A stretch of 64,000 nucleotides of DNA from Thalassobius sp034670005 (GCF_034670005.1 NZ_JAXMOH010000002.1:62001-126000), one strand, 5' to 3'. Positions 1 through 8,397 are shown, counted from the first letter of the stretch. Program-made: numbers and translations. Notes: generated by a model from the letters alone, not told the origin.

Positions 1-1
1 T

Positions 2-1147
2 GTTGGGTCGGATGGGGTTGTCGAAGCCGAAGACATTGACGCGAGTTTCGAAAGCGTTGAGGTTTTGACCGGCAATGAATCCGACGAGCATTTGACGGTT
101 GAAGCCGGTGGACTTGATTTAGCTGCGGTGCTCGGCGAAGGCGGCGAAGATACCATCAGTTATAGCAATGACGCCATTCTCCGCGCTTATGGTGGCGACG
201 GAAACGACCATATTGACACCTCTGAGGCATCTTCCAGCTATGAAGGGCAAGCCATTCTCGACCATGATTCCACAGTAACGATCTTCCGCATTCTGAATGA
301 CGGTGGCAGCTTTGAACCCGTTTTGATTGATGGCATTTATGGCCAAGCAGGCGATGATCAAATCCTGCTCGGCGAACGAATGGCCGTCGTCGATGGCGGA
401 GAAGGTGATGACGTTATCACCGGCACTGCGGACGCTGCGTTGTTGGTGTCAGGCGGCGCCGGGAACGATTTGATCGACATGCGCACAACCGGTGATACCA
501 GCGATATTGTTGCCTTTGGAGGAGACGGAACAGACACATTTTTGGGCGGCGCGGGTGATGATGTTTTTATTGACTACGGCGACGACGGTGACGGTATCGA
601 GCATTTCGACGGTGGTGGCGGCGATGACACCATCTGGGGCAACACTGGCTCGGCCCTAATCGAAGGTGGGACCGGAGACGACTTCATCTCGGGCTATGAT
701 GTCAGTGAAGACTATGCCTACTTCGCGACCACACCGTTTAGTTCCTGGATCGACAATGCGCCTGATACGCTCGACGGTGGCACGGGCGACGACACGCTGG
801 TCGGCAGCACCGGGGATGTGATGGCCGGAGGCGACGGAAATGATACATTCGAAATCTATTCCGCTCTGGGCGCTGCTGAGGATGGTGAGGCAGCGGTGAT
901 CACTGATTTCGAACCCGGCGAGGAACAACTGACCGTGACCATCCATTTCGACGACATCGGAGCCAGCTCAGATTATTGGGTGGATGACGAAGATTGGGAC
1001 GCTGGATTCAACCCCGATCTGGTGGAGGTGGATGGCGATACCCATGTGATGTTCGAAGGCCAGACTCTGGTGGTGTTGGAAGGGACGACGGGGGTTTCGG
1101 CGGACTCAATCAGCGGCGAGGTCTTCCTGCCCTATCACCGCTGGTAG
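2..1147 (+). CDS. RTX-like calcium-binding repeat protein, 5' end cut by window edge
   Basis: The reading frame is open from base 2, so the gene begins outside the window and only its last 381 codons are seen. The protein is very acidic and carries degenerate nonapeptide-type repeats (GGDGNDHID, GGEGDDVI, GGAGNDLID, GGTGDDFI, GGTGDDTLVG), the pattern of RTX/hemolysin-type Ca2+-binding beta rolls. Its C-terminal third, from about VITDFEPGEEQ to the terminal PYHRW, matches the complete gene at 2580-3689 nearly residue for residue in key positions (TIHFD, W-D/E-AG, FEGxTL, GEVF-PY-RW). Such proteins are often exported by type I systems, but no transporter is in view. A Rho-independent hairpin follows directly. 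Repeat family confident; function unknown. Confidence 0.85.
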   Translation, partial: VGSDGVVEAEDIDASFESVEVLTGNESDEHLTVEAGGLDLAAVLGEGGEDTISYSNDAILRAYGGDGNDHIDTSEASSSYEGQAILDHDSTVTIFRILNDGGSFEPVLIDGIYGQAGDDQILLGERMAVVDGGEGDDVITGTADAALLVSGGAGNDLIDMRTTGDTSDIVAFGGDGTDTFLGGAGDDVFIDYGDDGDGIEHFDGGGGDDTIWGNTGSALIEGGTGDDFISGYDVSEDYAYFATTPFSSWIDNAPDTLDGGTGDDTLVGSTGDVMAGGDGNDTFEIYSALGAAEDGEAAVITDFEPGEEQLTVTIHFDDIGASSDYWVDDEDWDAGFNPDLVEVDGDTHVMFEGQTLVVLEGTTGVSADSISGEVFLPYHRW

Positions 1148-1170
1148 GATCTGCTCAGAAACCCGCAAAA

Positions 1171-1195
1171 GGCCGCTTCTCCAGCGGCCTTTTTT
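1171..1195 (+). terminator. Rho-independent terminator of the first RTX-like gene
   Basis: Seven-base stem ggccgct/agcggcc with a five-base loop, followed by a run of six T, 23 bases after the stop codon. Confidence 0.8.
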
Positions 1196-1215
1196 GTTGC
1201 GACTGGCAAGGAAGG

Positions 1216-1371
1216 TCACCGCAGGAACCGGCCGCGCCCGTTGTCGATCTCCATCCAGTCCGGCCAGCCGATCCAGCGTTCCACCGCATAGAGCGCCAGG
1301 CACAGCCCCAGCACGGCAAGCACCAGCTTGACCCGTTGTTGGCTCGGCGGGCGACGGGCCCATTTGGCCAC
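1216..1371 (-). CDS. Small one-helix membrane protein, possibly frameshifted
   Basis: A 51-codon frame opens at a GTG (1371) and reads VAKWARRPPSQQRV, then a hydrophobic stretch (KLVLAVLGLCLALYAV), then a Trp-rich tail (ERWIGWPDWMEI). A basic N-terminus followed by one membrane helix looks like a real small protein rather than a shadow. An ATG with better position lies at 1391, three bases after the hpt stop, but the two are out of frame across a run of eight A (T on the coding strand) at 1375-1382. With six or nine T the ATG would read MLWFF(F)RVAKWARRPP without a break. The gene is therefore either expressed from the GTG or disrupted in the homopolymer like the adjacent hpt. Function unknown. 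Confidence 0.5.
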   Translation of the reverse strand: MAKWARRPPSQQRVKLVLAVLGLCLALYAVERWIGWPDWMEIDNGRGRFLR

Positions 1372-1394
1372 GCGAAAAAAAACCAGAGCATAGC

Positions 1395-1941
1395 TCAGTC
1401 CTGTCTGGTGAAGCGCACCTTGCCGATCACCGGCAGGTTGCGGTTGCGTTGGGCAAAGTCGATGCCGTAGCCGACGACAAATTCATCCGGGATTTCAAAG
1501 CCGATCCAATCGGCGCGCACATCGGTTTCGCGCCGCGACGGCTTGTCCAGCAGCGCGATCGTCTTCAACTTTTTGGGATTGCGGACCTGCAGCAGGTTCA
1601 GCACATGGCGCAGGGTAAAACCGGTATCGACAATATCCTCGACCAGCAGCACATAGCGCCCCTCGATCTCGCCGTGCAGGTCTTTCAGAATCCGCACCTC
1701 GCGGCTGCTTTACGTTGCATTGCCATAAGAGGAGGCCTCGAGAAAATCGACCTCGACCGGCAGGTCGAGTTCGCGCACCAGATCAGCGATGAAAACGAAA
1801 CTGCCACGCAACAACCCAACAACAATCAGTTTGTTGGTTGTGGCGAATTCCGTTTCGATTTCGCGCGCCAATGCTTCAATCCGCGCGGCGATCTGCTTGG
1901 CTGAGATGATTTCGTCGATGACATTATGGACGCTCTGTCAT
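1395..1941 (-). pseudogene. hpt: Hypoxanthine phosphoribosyltransferase, broken by a frameshift and a nonsense codon
   Basis: HPRT makes IMP or GMP from hypoxanthine or guanine and PRPP in purine salvage. Read across the lesions, the frame gives a full-length enzyme of about 181 residues: RPYVIDEIISAKQ, VVGLLRGSFVFIADL, EVDFLEASSYGNAT, then the PRPP loop VLLVEDIVDTGFT, and a C-terminal ALLDKPSRRE and DEFVVGYGIDFAQRNRNLP. Two separate defects are visible. After MTERP the codons read CCA TAA TGT; removing one A (doubled T at 1924-1925) restores MTERPYVIDE. Further on, an in-frame TAA (1712-1710) stands where GAA would give GNATESSREVR. The intact C-terminal 100 codons could start at an internal ATG (1697) but would lack the N-terminal half of the fold. 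Loss of function is the simplest reading; a sequencing or assembly error would have to have happened twice. Confidence 0.85.
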
Positions 1942-2010
1942 GACACCCCCTTGCATTTTCGTGCTCAGTCTACGAAATGGTCCCCCATTGTCACGCGAAA
2001 TAGGGGCGAC

Positions 2011-2457
2011 ATGCCGACCCATTCCGAAACCCGGTACCTGCCATATAGCGCGCAGCAGATGTACGATCTGGTCGCCGATGTAGCGGCTTATCCGAAATTC
2101 CTGCCTTGGTGCGCGGCGGCACGGATCCGTAGTGTGACCGCTCAGTGCGATGGGTCGCAGCTCATGGAGGCGGATCTTGTGATCAGCTTCAAAGTGTTCC
2201 GCGAAAGATTCGGCAGCCGGGTGGTTTTGCATCCGGAAACCAAACAGATCGACACCGAATATCTGGACGGTCCGTTCAAATACATGAAGTCGAACTGGGC
2301 GTTTGCCGAAGCCGAAGGCGGTTGCGACGTGTCCTTTTTTGTCGATTTCGAGTTCAAGAATGCGGTGCTGCAGAAAATCATCGGCGTTGTGTTCAACGAG
2401 GCGATGCACCGCATTGTGCGGGCGTTCGAAGCACGGGCGGCGCAGCTTTATGCCTGA
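2011..2457 (+). CDS. RatA/COQ10-type START-domain protein
   Basis: 148 residues, the normal length for this family. The sequence begins THSETRYLPYSAQQMYDLVADVAAYPKFLPWC, the standard opening of polyketide cyclase/START proteins annotated as RatA toxin or coenzyme Q-binding COQ10. The C-terminal helix (NEAMHRIVRAFEARAAQLY) is also typical. In alphaproteobacteria these proteins are generally thought to bind a quinone or lipid and support respiratory ubiquinone function; the ribosome anti-association role comes from E. coli RatA. The ATG at 2011 is chosen because homology starts there; an upstream in-frame extension has no recognisable content. The gene is divergent from the broken hpt. Confidence 0.85.
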   Translation: MPTHSETRYLPYSAQQMYDLVADVAAYPKFLPWCAAARIRSVTAQCDGSQLMEADLVISFKVFRERFGSRVVLHPETKQIDTEYLDGPFKYMKSNWAFAEAEGGCDVSFFVDFEFKNAVLQKIIGVVFNEAMHRIVRAFEARAAQLYA

Positions 2458-2579
2458 TGTGATCGGGTTGCGGTCAAGAAAATACCTGTTTCTCAACGGA
2501 AAGTTTCATAAATCTGCCTTGTTTATTCTACTACGGGTAGGCTAGGCTTGTCCAAACACATGTCAAAGTGAGGCAAGGG

Positions 2580-3689
2580 ATGGAACTTCTTCTTCTTCTT
2601 TTTCTGGGGTTGGGCGGAATTGCCGCCATGGCGATGGATGGTTCGGAGCAAGATGAAGTCGATACTGCGCCAGAGGATGACGGGCAGTGGGAAACAATCA
2701 CCGGGACCGAGGGGAATGACACGCTCAGCATTGCGGGCGCTGATGGCCCGGAAGGTGTAAGTGATCTGCACATTCACGAATTCTCTCTGGCGGAGTGGGC
2801 GATTTTTCCGGTTGGATCTCAGCAATATGAGGACATCGTGGATCCCTCACAGCTGGACGCTGGCGAAGGGGATGACCTGATCCAGGTGCATGATGGTGCT
2901 TCCTCTGTTGATGCAGGAGCGGGCAACGACACGGTGACAGGCAGCGCAGCCAGCGTGACGATCGTGGACGCGGGCACCGGTGACGACCTGATTGACATGA
3001 GCGCGGGTGAAGCGGGTCATGCCAGCAGTCTGGTCGTTTCCGGGACCGGTGCGGATACCTTTATGGGGGGGGAAGGGGAGGATTGGTTTTTCGGCACATC
3101 TTCCTTCAATGGCGAACAGGGGACGGGCGGAGACATTGCATACGGTAATGGAGGTAACGACACCCTTCTGGGAAGCTATGATGCCGATTTGATTGACGGT
3201 GGCGACGGGGATGATTTCCTTTCTTCCGTGCGAGATGTTGTCGAATACCACCCCAGTGAGGGATCCGGGTTCCCAAATGTCGATGCGCTGGACTACGCCG
3301 ATAGCAGCGCCGACACGCTGATCGGTGGTGAGGGCAATGACACGCTGACCGGCGATGGTATGGACGTCATGACGGGCGGCGCAGGTGTCGATACATTCAA
3401 TGCTTACCTTCGGCCACAGGATCCGGGCGAAGCGGTCACGGTTACGGATTTTGATCCTGAGACGGAATCGCTGACCCTGACCATTCATTTCGATGAAATC
3501 ACCACACCCCCGTCCCATTGGGACGATGCGCTTGACTGGGAGGCCGGTATCATCCTCGATTTGATGGAAGCTGGGGGTGATACGCTGGTCCAGTTCGAAG
3601 GCGAAACATTGGCTGTTTTGCAGGGGGTTACCGGTGTTCCGGCCAGCGCTGTGGCTGGCGAGGTCTTCATGCCCTATGATCGCTGGTAG
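2580..3689 (+). CDS. RTX-like calcium-binding repeat protein, paralogue of the gene at the left edge
   Basis: 369 residues from an ATG at 2580. The N-terminus MELLLLLFLGLGGIAAMAMD is one hydrophobic segment followed at once by a strongly acidic stretch (DGSEQDEVDTAPEDDG), which suggests a membrane anchor or an uncleaved signal. The body has RTX-like repeats (GTEGNDTLS, GEGDDLI, GAGNDTVTG, GTGDDLIDMS, GNGGNDTLLG, GGDGDDFL, GGEGNDTLTG) and the same C-terminal module as the partial gene at 2-1147, ending GEVFMPYDRW. A GTG 12 bases upstream is an alternative start. Ca2+ binding is expected from the repeats. Substrate, secretion route and role cannot be read from the sequence. Confidence 0.85.
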   Translation: MELLLLLFLGLGGIAAMAMDGSEQDEVDTAPEDDGQWETITGTEGNDTLSIAGADGPEGVSDLHIHEFSLAEWAIFPVGSQQYEDIVDPSQLDAGEGDDLIQVHDGASSVDAGAGNDTVTGSAASVTIVDAGTGDDLIDMSAGEAGHASSLVVSGTGADTFMGGEGEDWFFGTSSFNGEQGTGGDIAYGNGGNDTLLGSYDADLIDGGDGDDFLSSVRDVVEYHPSEGSGFPNVDALDYADSSADTLIGGEGNDTLTGDGMDVMTGGAGVDTFNAYLRPQDPGEAVTVTDFDPETESLTLTIHFDEITTPPSHWDDALDWEAGIILDLMEAGGDTLVQFEGETLAVLQGVTGVPASAVAGEVFMPYDRW

Positions 3690-3727
3690 GTTACGGCAAG
3701 CTCCAGATCAGAAAACAGAACAACTTG

Positions 3728-3751
3728 AAAAGGCCGCCCCGCAGGGCGGCC
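3728..3751 (-). terminator. Terminator downstream of the ammonium transporter
   Basis: Perfect eight-base stem (ggccgccc/gggcggcc) with a four-base loop. On the minus strand it is followed by TTTTC, so it fits the end of the amt transcript; there is no T run on the plus side. Confidence 0.7.
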
Positions 3752-3777
3752 ATGCTGCGTTCCGTGCGTAAACGCCT

Positions 3778-4956
3778 TTACGAGCTGTGATCGTAGGCCC
3801 GTTCGCCATGAACGCTCAGGTCCAGACCGTTGGTTTCGGTTTCGACATCCACCCGCAGCGGCGTCACCAAGCTGACCAGCTTGGCAAGGATCACCGAAAC
3901 GACCAGGGTGAACGCCCCGACAATCGCCAGGCTGCCCAGCTGCGCCGCCCAGGTTCCCGCCCCAAAGGCTGCGATCATGATGGTGCCAAAGATGCCGCCA
4001 ACACCGTGTACAGCAAACACATCCAGCGTGTCGTCGATTTTTACCTTGTTGCGGATGAGATTCACCGCTTCCTGACACAGGATACCAGCGATCGTCCCGA
4101 TCATCAGCGCCTCCACTGGACCGACAAAGCCGGAGGCCGGGGTTATAGAGGCCAGACCGGCAATGGTGCCGGTAACAAGCCCGACCAATGAAGCTTTGCC
4201 GTATTTGATCCGTTCCCACAACGCCCAGCTGAGCGAGGCTGCTGCGGCAGAAAGATGGGTCACGGTCAGAGCCATCGCAGCGCCGCCATCAGCGGCCAGT
4301 TGCGACCCGCCGTTGAAGCCGAACCACCCGACCCACAACATTGCTGCCCCGATCATCACGTAACCGGGATTGTGCGGCGGGGTGGTATGATTGCGCCGGG
4401 GGCCAAGAAGAAAGGCAATAACCAAAGCTGCAATGCCTGCGGTTTCATGCACAACGATGCCACCGGCGAAATCCTTTACTCCGGTGTCGCCGAAGATGCC
4501 GCCGTCAGCCAGAAAACCACCGCCCCAGATCCAATGCGTTACCGGCGCATAGACCAAAAGCATCCACAAAGCCGAAAACAACAGGACAAAGCCAAAGCCG
4601 ATCCGTTCAACATAAGCGCCAACGATCAGCGCCGGGGTGATGATGGCAAAGGTCATCTGGAAGGCAAAGAACAGCACTTCGGGCAGTGTCCCCGACAGGC
4701 TGTTGGCATCAATGCCGTTGAGGAAGGCCTTGCCCAATCCGCCCCAATAGCCGTTGCCGTCGCCAAAGGCGATGGAATAGCCCGCGATGAACCATAAAAC
4801 ACTCATTAAACAAGCGATGGCATAGCAATGCATGAAAACGCTCAGCACGTTGCGCGCACGCACCAGGCCACCGTAAAACAGCGCCAGACCGGGCAGCGTC
4901 ATGAACAGCACAAGAGCTGTCGCAACGATGATCCATGCGGTATCCGCTCCGTTCAT
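3778..4956 (-). CDS. amtB: Ammonium transporter, Amt/MEP/Rh family
   Basis: Inner-membrane ammonium channel of 392 residues with about eleven hydrophobic segments. The pore-lining Asp and first pore His lie in DFAGGIVVHETAG (D162, H170), and the second pore His in DVFAVHGVGGIFG (about residue 310). The C-terminus SVHGERAYDHSS resembles the usual PII-contact tail. The start at 4956 is preceded by AAGGAAGGA; a 22-codon upstream extension is not protein-like. No glnK/PII gene adjoins it, although amtB is commonly paired with one. Nitrogen control by NtrC is plausible, since the ntr genes lie 4-9 kb away, but no binding site is claimed. Confidence 0.95.
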   Translation of the reverse strand: MNGADTAWIIVATALVLFMTLPGLALFYGGLVRARNVLSVFMHCYAIACLMSVLWFIAGYSIAFGDGNGYWGGLGKAFLNGIDANSLSGTLPEVLFFAFQMTFAIITPALIVGAYVERIGFGFVLLFSALWMLLVYAPVTHWIWGGGFLADGGIFGDTGVKDFAGGIVVHETAGIAALVIAFLLGPRRNHTTPPHNPGYVMIGAAMLWVGWFGFNGGSQLAADGGAAMALTVTHLSAAAASLSWALWERIKYGKASLVGLVTGTIAGLASITPASGFVGPVEALMIGTIAGILCQEAVNLIRNKVKIDDTLDVFAVHGVGGIFGTIMIAAFGAGTWAAQLGSLAIVGAFTLVVSVILAKLVSLVTPLRVDVETETNGLDLSVHGERAYDHSS

Positions 4957-5110
4957 TGATCCTTCCTTCCTTTGTTGGTTGGCGCGGATCAATCGTGGAT
5001 TTGCCGCAAAAGAAAGCAGCAATCCGTTTTCAGAGCGATTAAAAAACGCTCAATACGCAAAACGATTACAAATTAGGCTGATAAATTGACTATTGACGAA
5101 ATAATGGTCG

Positions 5111-5584
5111 TTAGTTGTCTGCCGCATTTAACAGCAGCTTGAGCGATTTTTGAACAGATCGGGCGCGCACTTCTGCCCGTCCAAGCGGGCCGAATTCGAC
5201 GGTTTCCGTCGCCGTAGCGCGTCCTTTGACCGCGATACCAAAGCAGACGCGGCCTTCGGGTTTGAAGTCTGATCCGCCCGGACCGGCGATACCGGTGACG
5301 GCCACGGCGACATTGGATTCGGATCGGGCCAGCGCCCCTTCGGCCATTTCCCGGGCAACCTGTTCCGACACCGCGCCGTGGGCGTCGAGCGTGGCTTGCG
5401 ACACGCCCAGCATCTGAACCTTTGCAGCATTGGTATAGGTGACAAAGCCGCGATCAACCACGTCGGAAGATCCCGGCACATCGGTCAATGCGGCCATCAC
5501 CATGCCGCCGGTGCAGCTTTCAGCGGCGGCAATATGTAGTCCGAGGGCCCGATAACGGTCGAGGATGTCGGACGCCGCGCTCAT
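5111..5584 (-). CDS. CinA C-terminal domain protein (nicotinamide-nucleotide amidase, PncC type)
   Basis: 157 residues, matching the stand-alone CinA C-terminal domain that deamidates NMN to NaMN in pyridine nucleotide recycling. Family signatures are LHIAAAESCTGGMV at the N-terminus, SDVVDRGFVTYTNAAK in the middle, and VAVTGIAGPGGSDFKPEGRV. The ATG at 5584 overlaps the pgpA stop by ATGA, so translation is probably coupled, and the three genes ispDF-pgpA-cinA form one operon. The longer open frame upstream of this ATG is only pgpA read in another frame. Confidence 0.92.
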   Translation of the reverse strand: MSAASDILDRYRALGLHIAAAESCTGGMVMAALTDVPGSSDVVDRGFVTYTNAAKVQMLGVSQATLDAHGAVSEQVAREMAEGALARSESNVAVAVTGIAGPGGSDFKPEGRVCFGIAVKGRATATETVEFGPLGRAEVRARSVQKSLKLLLNAADN

Positions 5585-6072
5585 AGCCCCAGCACCCCGT
5601 GCGAGATGCCGGCACCGATCATCACCACGATCCCCGCGAAAACTCCGGCGATGACATCGTCCAGCATTACGCCCAAGGCGTCGCCGCGCCGGTCGGCCCA
5701 TCCGATGGGGCCGGGTTTCCAGATGTCGAACAGGCGGAAGGCAAGGAAAGCGGTGACCCAGCCGGGCCAAAGCGCCAAAACATCCGCCCCGTTCATGTCA
5801 GCACCGATCAGCGCCGGGGCTAAGGCAATCCATTGACCGGCGACTTCGTCGATGACGATTTCGCTGGGATCGTGATCGTCCTTGCCCGCGGTATCCTTTG
5901 CTGTGGCCCACCAGCCGAGGCCGAAAACCGCGACGGTGGCAATCAGGAACAGCGGCACGCCGCCCAGCAGGTAAAGCGCGTAGGCGGCGGGCAGGGCGGC
6001 CAGTGACCCCCAGGTGCCGGGGGCAGGGCGCAGATGGCCGACATAGAAAAAGGTCGCGATCAGATGTGTCAT
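5581..6072 (-). CDS. pgpA: Phosphatidylglycerophosphatase A
   Basis: Removes phosphate from phosphatidylglycerol phosphate to give phosphatidylglycerol in the inner membrane. 163 residues with several hydrophobic segments. The start THLIATFFYVGHLRPAPGTWGSL has the family's PGTWGS motif, the centre has DPSEIVIDEVAGQW with the conserved acidic residues, and FRLFDIWKPGPI and GDALGVMLDDVIAG follow. It overlaps ispDF upstream and cinA downstream by four bases each. Confidence 0.95.
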   Translation of the reverse strand: MTHLIATFFYVGHLRPAPGTWGSLAALPAAYALYLLGGVPLFLIATVAVFGLGWWATAKDTAGKDDHDPSEIVIDEVAGQWIALAPALIGADMNGADVLALWPGWVTAFLAFRLFDIWKPGPIGWADRRGDALGVMLDDVIAGVFAGIVVMIGAGISHGVLGL

Positions 6073-7208
6073 GGTTTCACCAATGTTGCTGTTGCCAACG
6101 CGGCGATGCCTTCGCCGCGGCCAGTGAAGCCCAGCCTTTCGCTGGTCGTGGCCTTGACCGATACGCGGTCAGGCGCCAATCCCATGATCCGGGCCATTTC
6201 CGCCTGCATCGCGGCGGCGTGCGGCCCGATCTTGGGATATTCGCAAACCAGGGTACAATCGACATTGCCGATGCCAAAGCCCTTCGATGTCGCAAGTTCG
6301 ACGGCGTGGCGCAGAAAAATCTCGCTCGCCGCGCCTTTCCACTGTGGATCGGAGGGCGGGAAGTGGCGGCCAATGTCGCCTTCGGCCAGGGCACCGTAGA
6401 TCGCATCGGTCACCGCATGCATGCCGACATCGGCATCGGAATGGCCTTGCAGCCCGCGATCATGCGGCACGGTGACGCCGCACAGCACCACGTGATCGCC
6501 ATCCCCGAAACGGTGCACGTCATAACCATTGCCCAATCGTATATCCATCTGACCTCGCAGAATGTTTTCGGCCCGGGTGAAATCCTCTGGCCGGGTAATT
6601 TTGAGATTAGTTTCTTCGCCTGATACGATGGCAACTTCGATTCCGGCGGCACGGGCGACCTCGACATCATCGGCGGCGGGATCCGAATGGGTGCGGTGCG
6701 CTGCCAGCACTGCTGCAAAATGAAACCCCTGCGGCGTCTGTGCCCGATAAAGCCCGTCGCGGTCCCGTATCTCCTGAACCAATCCGTCTGCACCCTGCCA
6801 AAGCGCATCGACCACCGGCAGGGCCGGGGCGGCGCCTTGATGGCTGTACAGCGCTTTCAGAACTCGGTCGATAATATCTGAGCTTAGACAGGGGCGGGCG
6901 ACATCATGAATCAGAACATTCCCGATCACTTCCTCTGTCAGAGCATCCAGTCCATTGCGAACCGAGGCGTCGCGGGTCGCGCCGCCATAGCATATCCGGA
7001 TCTTGTCATGGTTCACCCAGTCCCCCAATTGGCCCTGATCGTCGGGATGAATGACCAGCATCACCAGATCAATCGCGGCATGGTCCACGAAGGCCTGCAA
7101 GGTCCAGTCCGCCACACGGCGTCCGGCCAGTGCGCGCCATTGCTTGGGTTGCCCGCCGCCAGCACGTGTGCCACGGCCAGCAGCAACAATCAGCGCGGCG
7201 GTCTTCAT
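6069..7208 (-). CDS. ispDF: Bifunctional MEP-pathway enzyme IspD/IspF
   Basis: 379 residues, two fused enzymes of the non-mevalonate isoprenoid pathway. Residues 1 to about 220 are IspD, which makes CDP-methylerythritol: AALIVAAGRGTRAGGGQPKQW is the CTP-binding loop and HDVARP follows. From about residue 221 (MDIRLGNGYDVHRF) is IspF, which forms the cyclodiphosphate; the metal ligands D230 and H232 are in GYDVH, and GHSDADV and SDPQWKGA are also present. Start at 7208 is chosen because IspD homology begins there; an upstream in-frame extension of 24 codons has no family content. First gene of the ispDF-pgpA-cinA operon, divergent from dusB. Confidence 0.96.
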   Translation of the reverse strand: MKTAALIVAAGRGTRAGGGQPKQWRALAGRRVADWTLQAFVDHAAIDLVMLVIHPDDQGQLGDWVNHDKIRICYGGATRDASVRNGLDALTEEVIGNVLIHDVARPCLSSDIIDRVLKALYSHQGAAPALPVVDALWQGADGLVQEIRDRDGLYRAQTPQGFHFAAVLAAHRTHSDPAADDVEVARAAGIEVAIVSGEETNLKITRPEDFTRAENILRGQMDIRLGNGYDVHRFGDGDHVVLCGVTVPHDRGLQGHSDADVGMHAVTDAIYGALAEGDIGRHFPPSDPQWKGAASEIFLRHAVELATSKGFGIGNVDCTLVCEYPKIGPHAAAMQAEMARIMGLAPDRVSVKATTSERLGFTGRGEGIAALATATLVKP

Positions 7209-7413
7209 CTCGCTTAGGTCCCTTGGAATGAACTTGCTTTCAGCACATCCGTGCATAGGCCCTGTGGGTCCAAAGGGCAATCCGTCCGATTGGTTCGGGT
7301 TGCATGCTTAAATATTAGGCATATATGAAGTTGCAGGTATAAAACTGGGCGTGATTTATTGATGCTGCTCCGCCACTGAGGTAGCCAGAGGCAAATGCAC
7401 AAGGATTAGGCAT

Positions 7414-8397
7414 GTGTCTCTGACGCTCGCTGACAAGACCCTCACACCTTCGGTTTTCTTGGCTCCGCTAGCGGGAATCACCGATTTGCCGTTTCGCGAT
7501 CTGGTCGCAGATTTCGGCGCTGGTCTGGTGGTCAGCGAAATGGTCGCCAGTCAGGAAATGGTGCAGGCCAAGCCCGGCGTACGGGAACGGGCCGAACTGG
7601 GATTTGAAAAGGCCAACACCGCTGTGCAACTGGCCGGACGCGATCCCGAATGGATGGCGTTGGCCGCGCGCATGGTCGAAGACAATGGCGCCCGGATCAT
7701 CGATATCAACATGGGATGCCCAGCCAAAAAGGTGGTGAACGGCTATTCCGGATCGGCTTTGCTGAAAGACCTCGATCATGCGCTGACCCTGATCGAGGCG
7801 GTGGTGGAGGCGGTTGACCTGCCGGTGACGCTGAAAACACGGCTTGGTTGGGACGAAGCGATGATGAATGCCCCGGTGTTGGCCAAACGGGCAGAAGATG
7901 CAGGTGTTCGTATGATCACCATCCATGGCCGTACCCGGTGCCAGTTTTACAAGGGACGCGCCGATTGGGCGGCGATCCGGGCGGTAAAAGACGCCGTGTC
8001 GATCCCGGTCATCGCGAATGGGGATATCTGTTCGGCCGATGATGCCCGTCGGGCCATGAAACAATCCGGCGCAGATGGGGTGATGATCGGGCGCGGTGCG
8101 CAGGGGCGGCCCTGGCTGCTGGCGCAGGTGGCCGCCGAACTGTTTGGCCATACGCCGCCGCAGGTGCCCGAAGGGCAGGATCTGGTGGATATGGTAATCG
8201 CCCATTACGAGGCGATGCTGGATTTCTATGGTCTCGATCTGGGTCTGCGCGTCGCACGCAAACATCTGGGCTGGTACATGGATGAAGTCGGAACCGGGCC
8301 ATCCCGTCGCCGCGCCATCCTGACGCAACGCGATCCCGCGCAGGTGATCGCTGATTTGCCCACAGCATTGTTAGAAGCGGAGCGCGTGGTCGCATGA
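7414..8397 (+). CDS. dusB: tRNA-dihydrouridine synthase, DusB/NifR3 type
   Basis: FMN enzyme reducing uridine to dihydrouridine in the tRNA D-loop. 327 residues. Motifs: APLAGITDLPFR at the FMN pocket, DINMGCPAKKV with the catalytic Cys, TLKTRLGWD, MITIHGRTR, VIANGDI and VMIGRGAQGRPW. Start is a GTG with AAGGATTAGG upstream; the ATG two bases earlier hits a stop at once. As in Rhodobacter, where it was called nifR3, it heads the ntrBC operon and overlaps ntrB by four bases. Confidence 0.95.
   Translation: MSLTLADKTLTPSVFLAPLAGITDLPFRDLVADFGAGLVVSEMVASQEMVQAKPGVRERAELGFEKANTAVQLAGRDPEWMALAARMVEDNGARIIDINMGCPAKKVVNGYSGSALLKDLDHALTLIEAVVEAVDLPVTLKTRLGWDEAMMNAPVLAKRAEDAGVRMITIHGRTRCQFYKGRADWAAIRAVKDAVSIPVIANGDICSADDARRAMKQSGADGVMIGRGAQGRPWLLAQVAAELFGHTPPQVPEGQDLVDMVIAHYEAMLDFYGLDLGLRVARKHLGWYMDEVGTGPSRRRAILTQRDPAQVIADLPTALLEAERVVA

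Noticed and set aside
1710..1712. Recoding (readthrough or selenocysteine) at the hpt stop
   Set aside because: The codon is TAA, not TGA, there is no Sec-like context, and a second lesion near the start already breaks the frame.
1789..2010. N-terminal extension of the RatA/COQ10-type gene
   Set aside because: The extra 74 codons overlap the hpt pseudogene antisense and have no family similarity; homology starts at the ATG at 2011.
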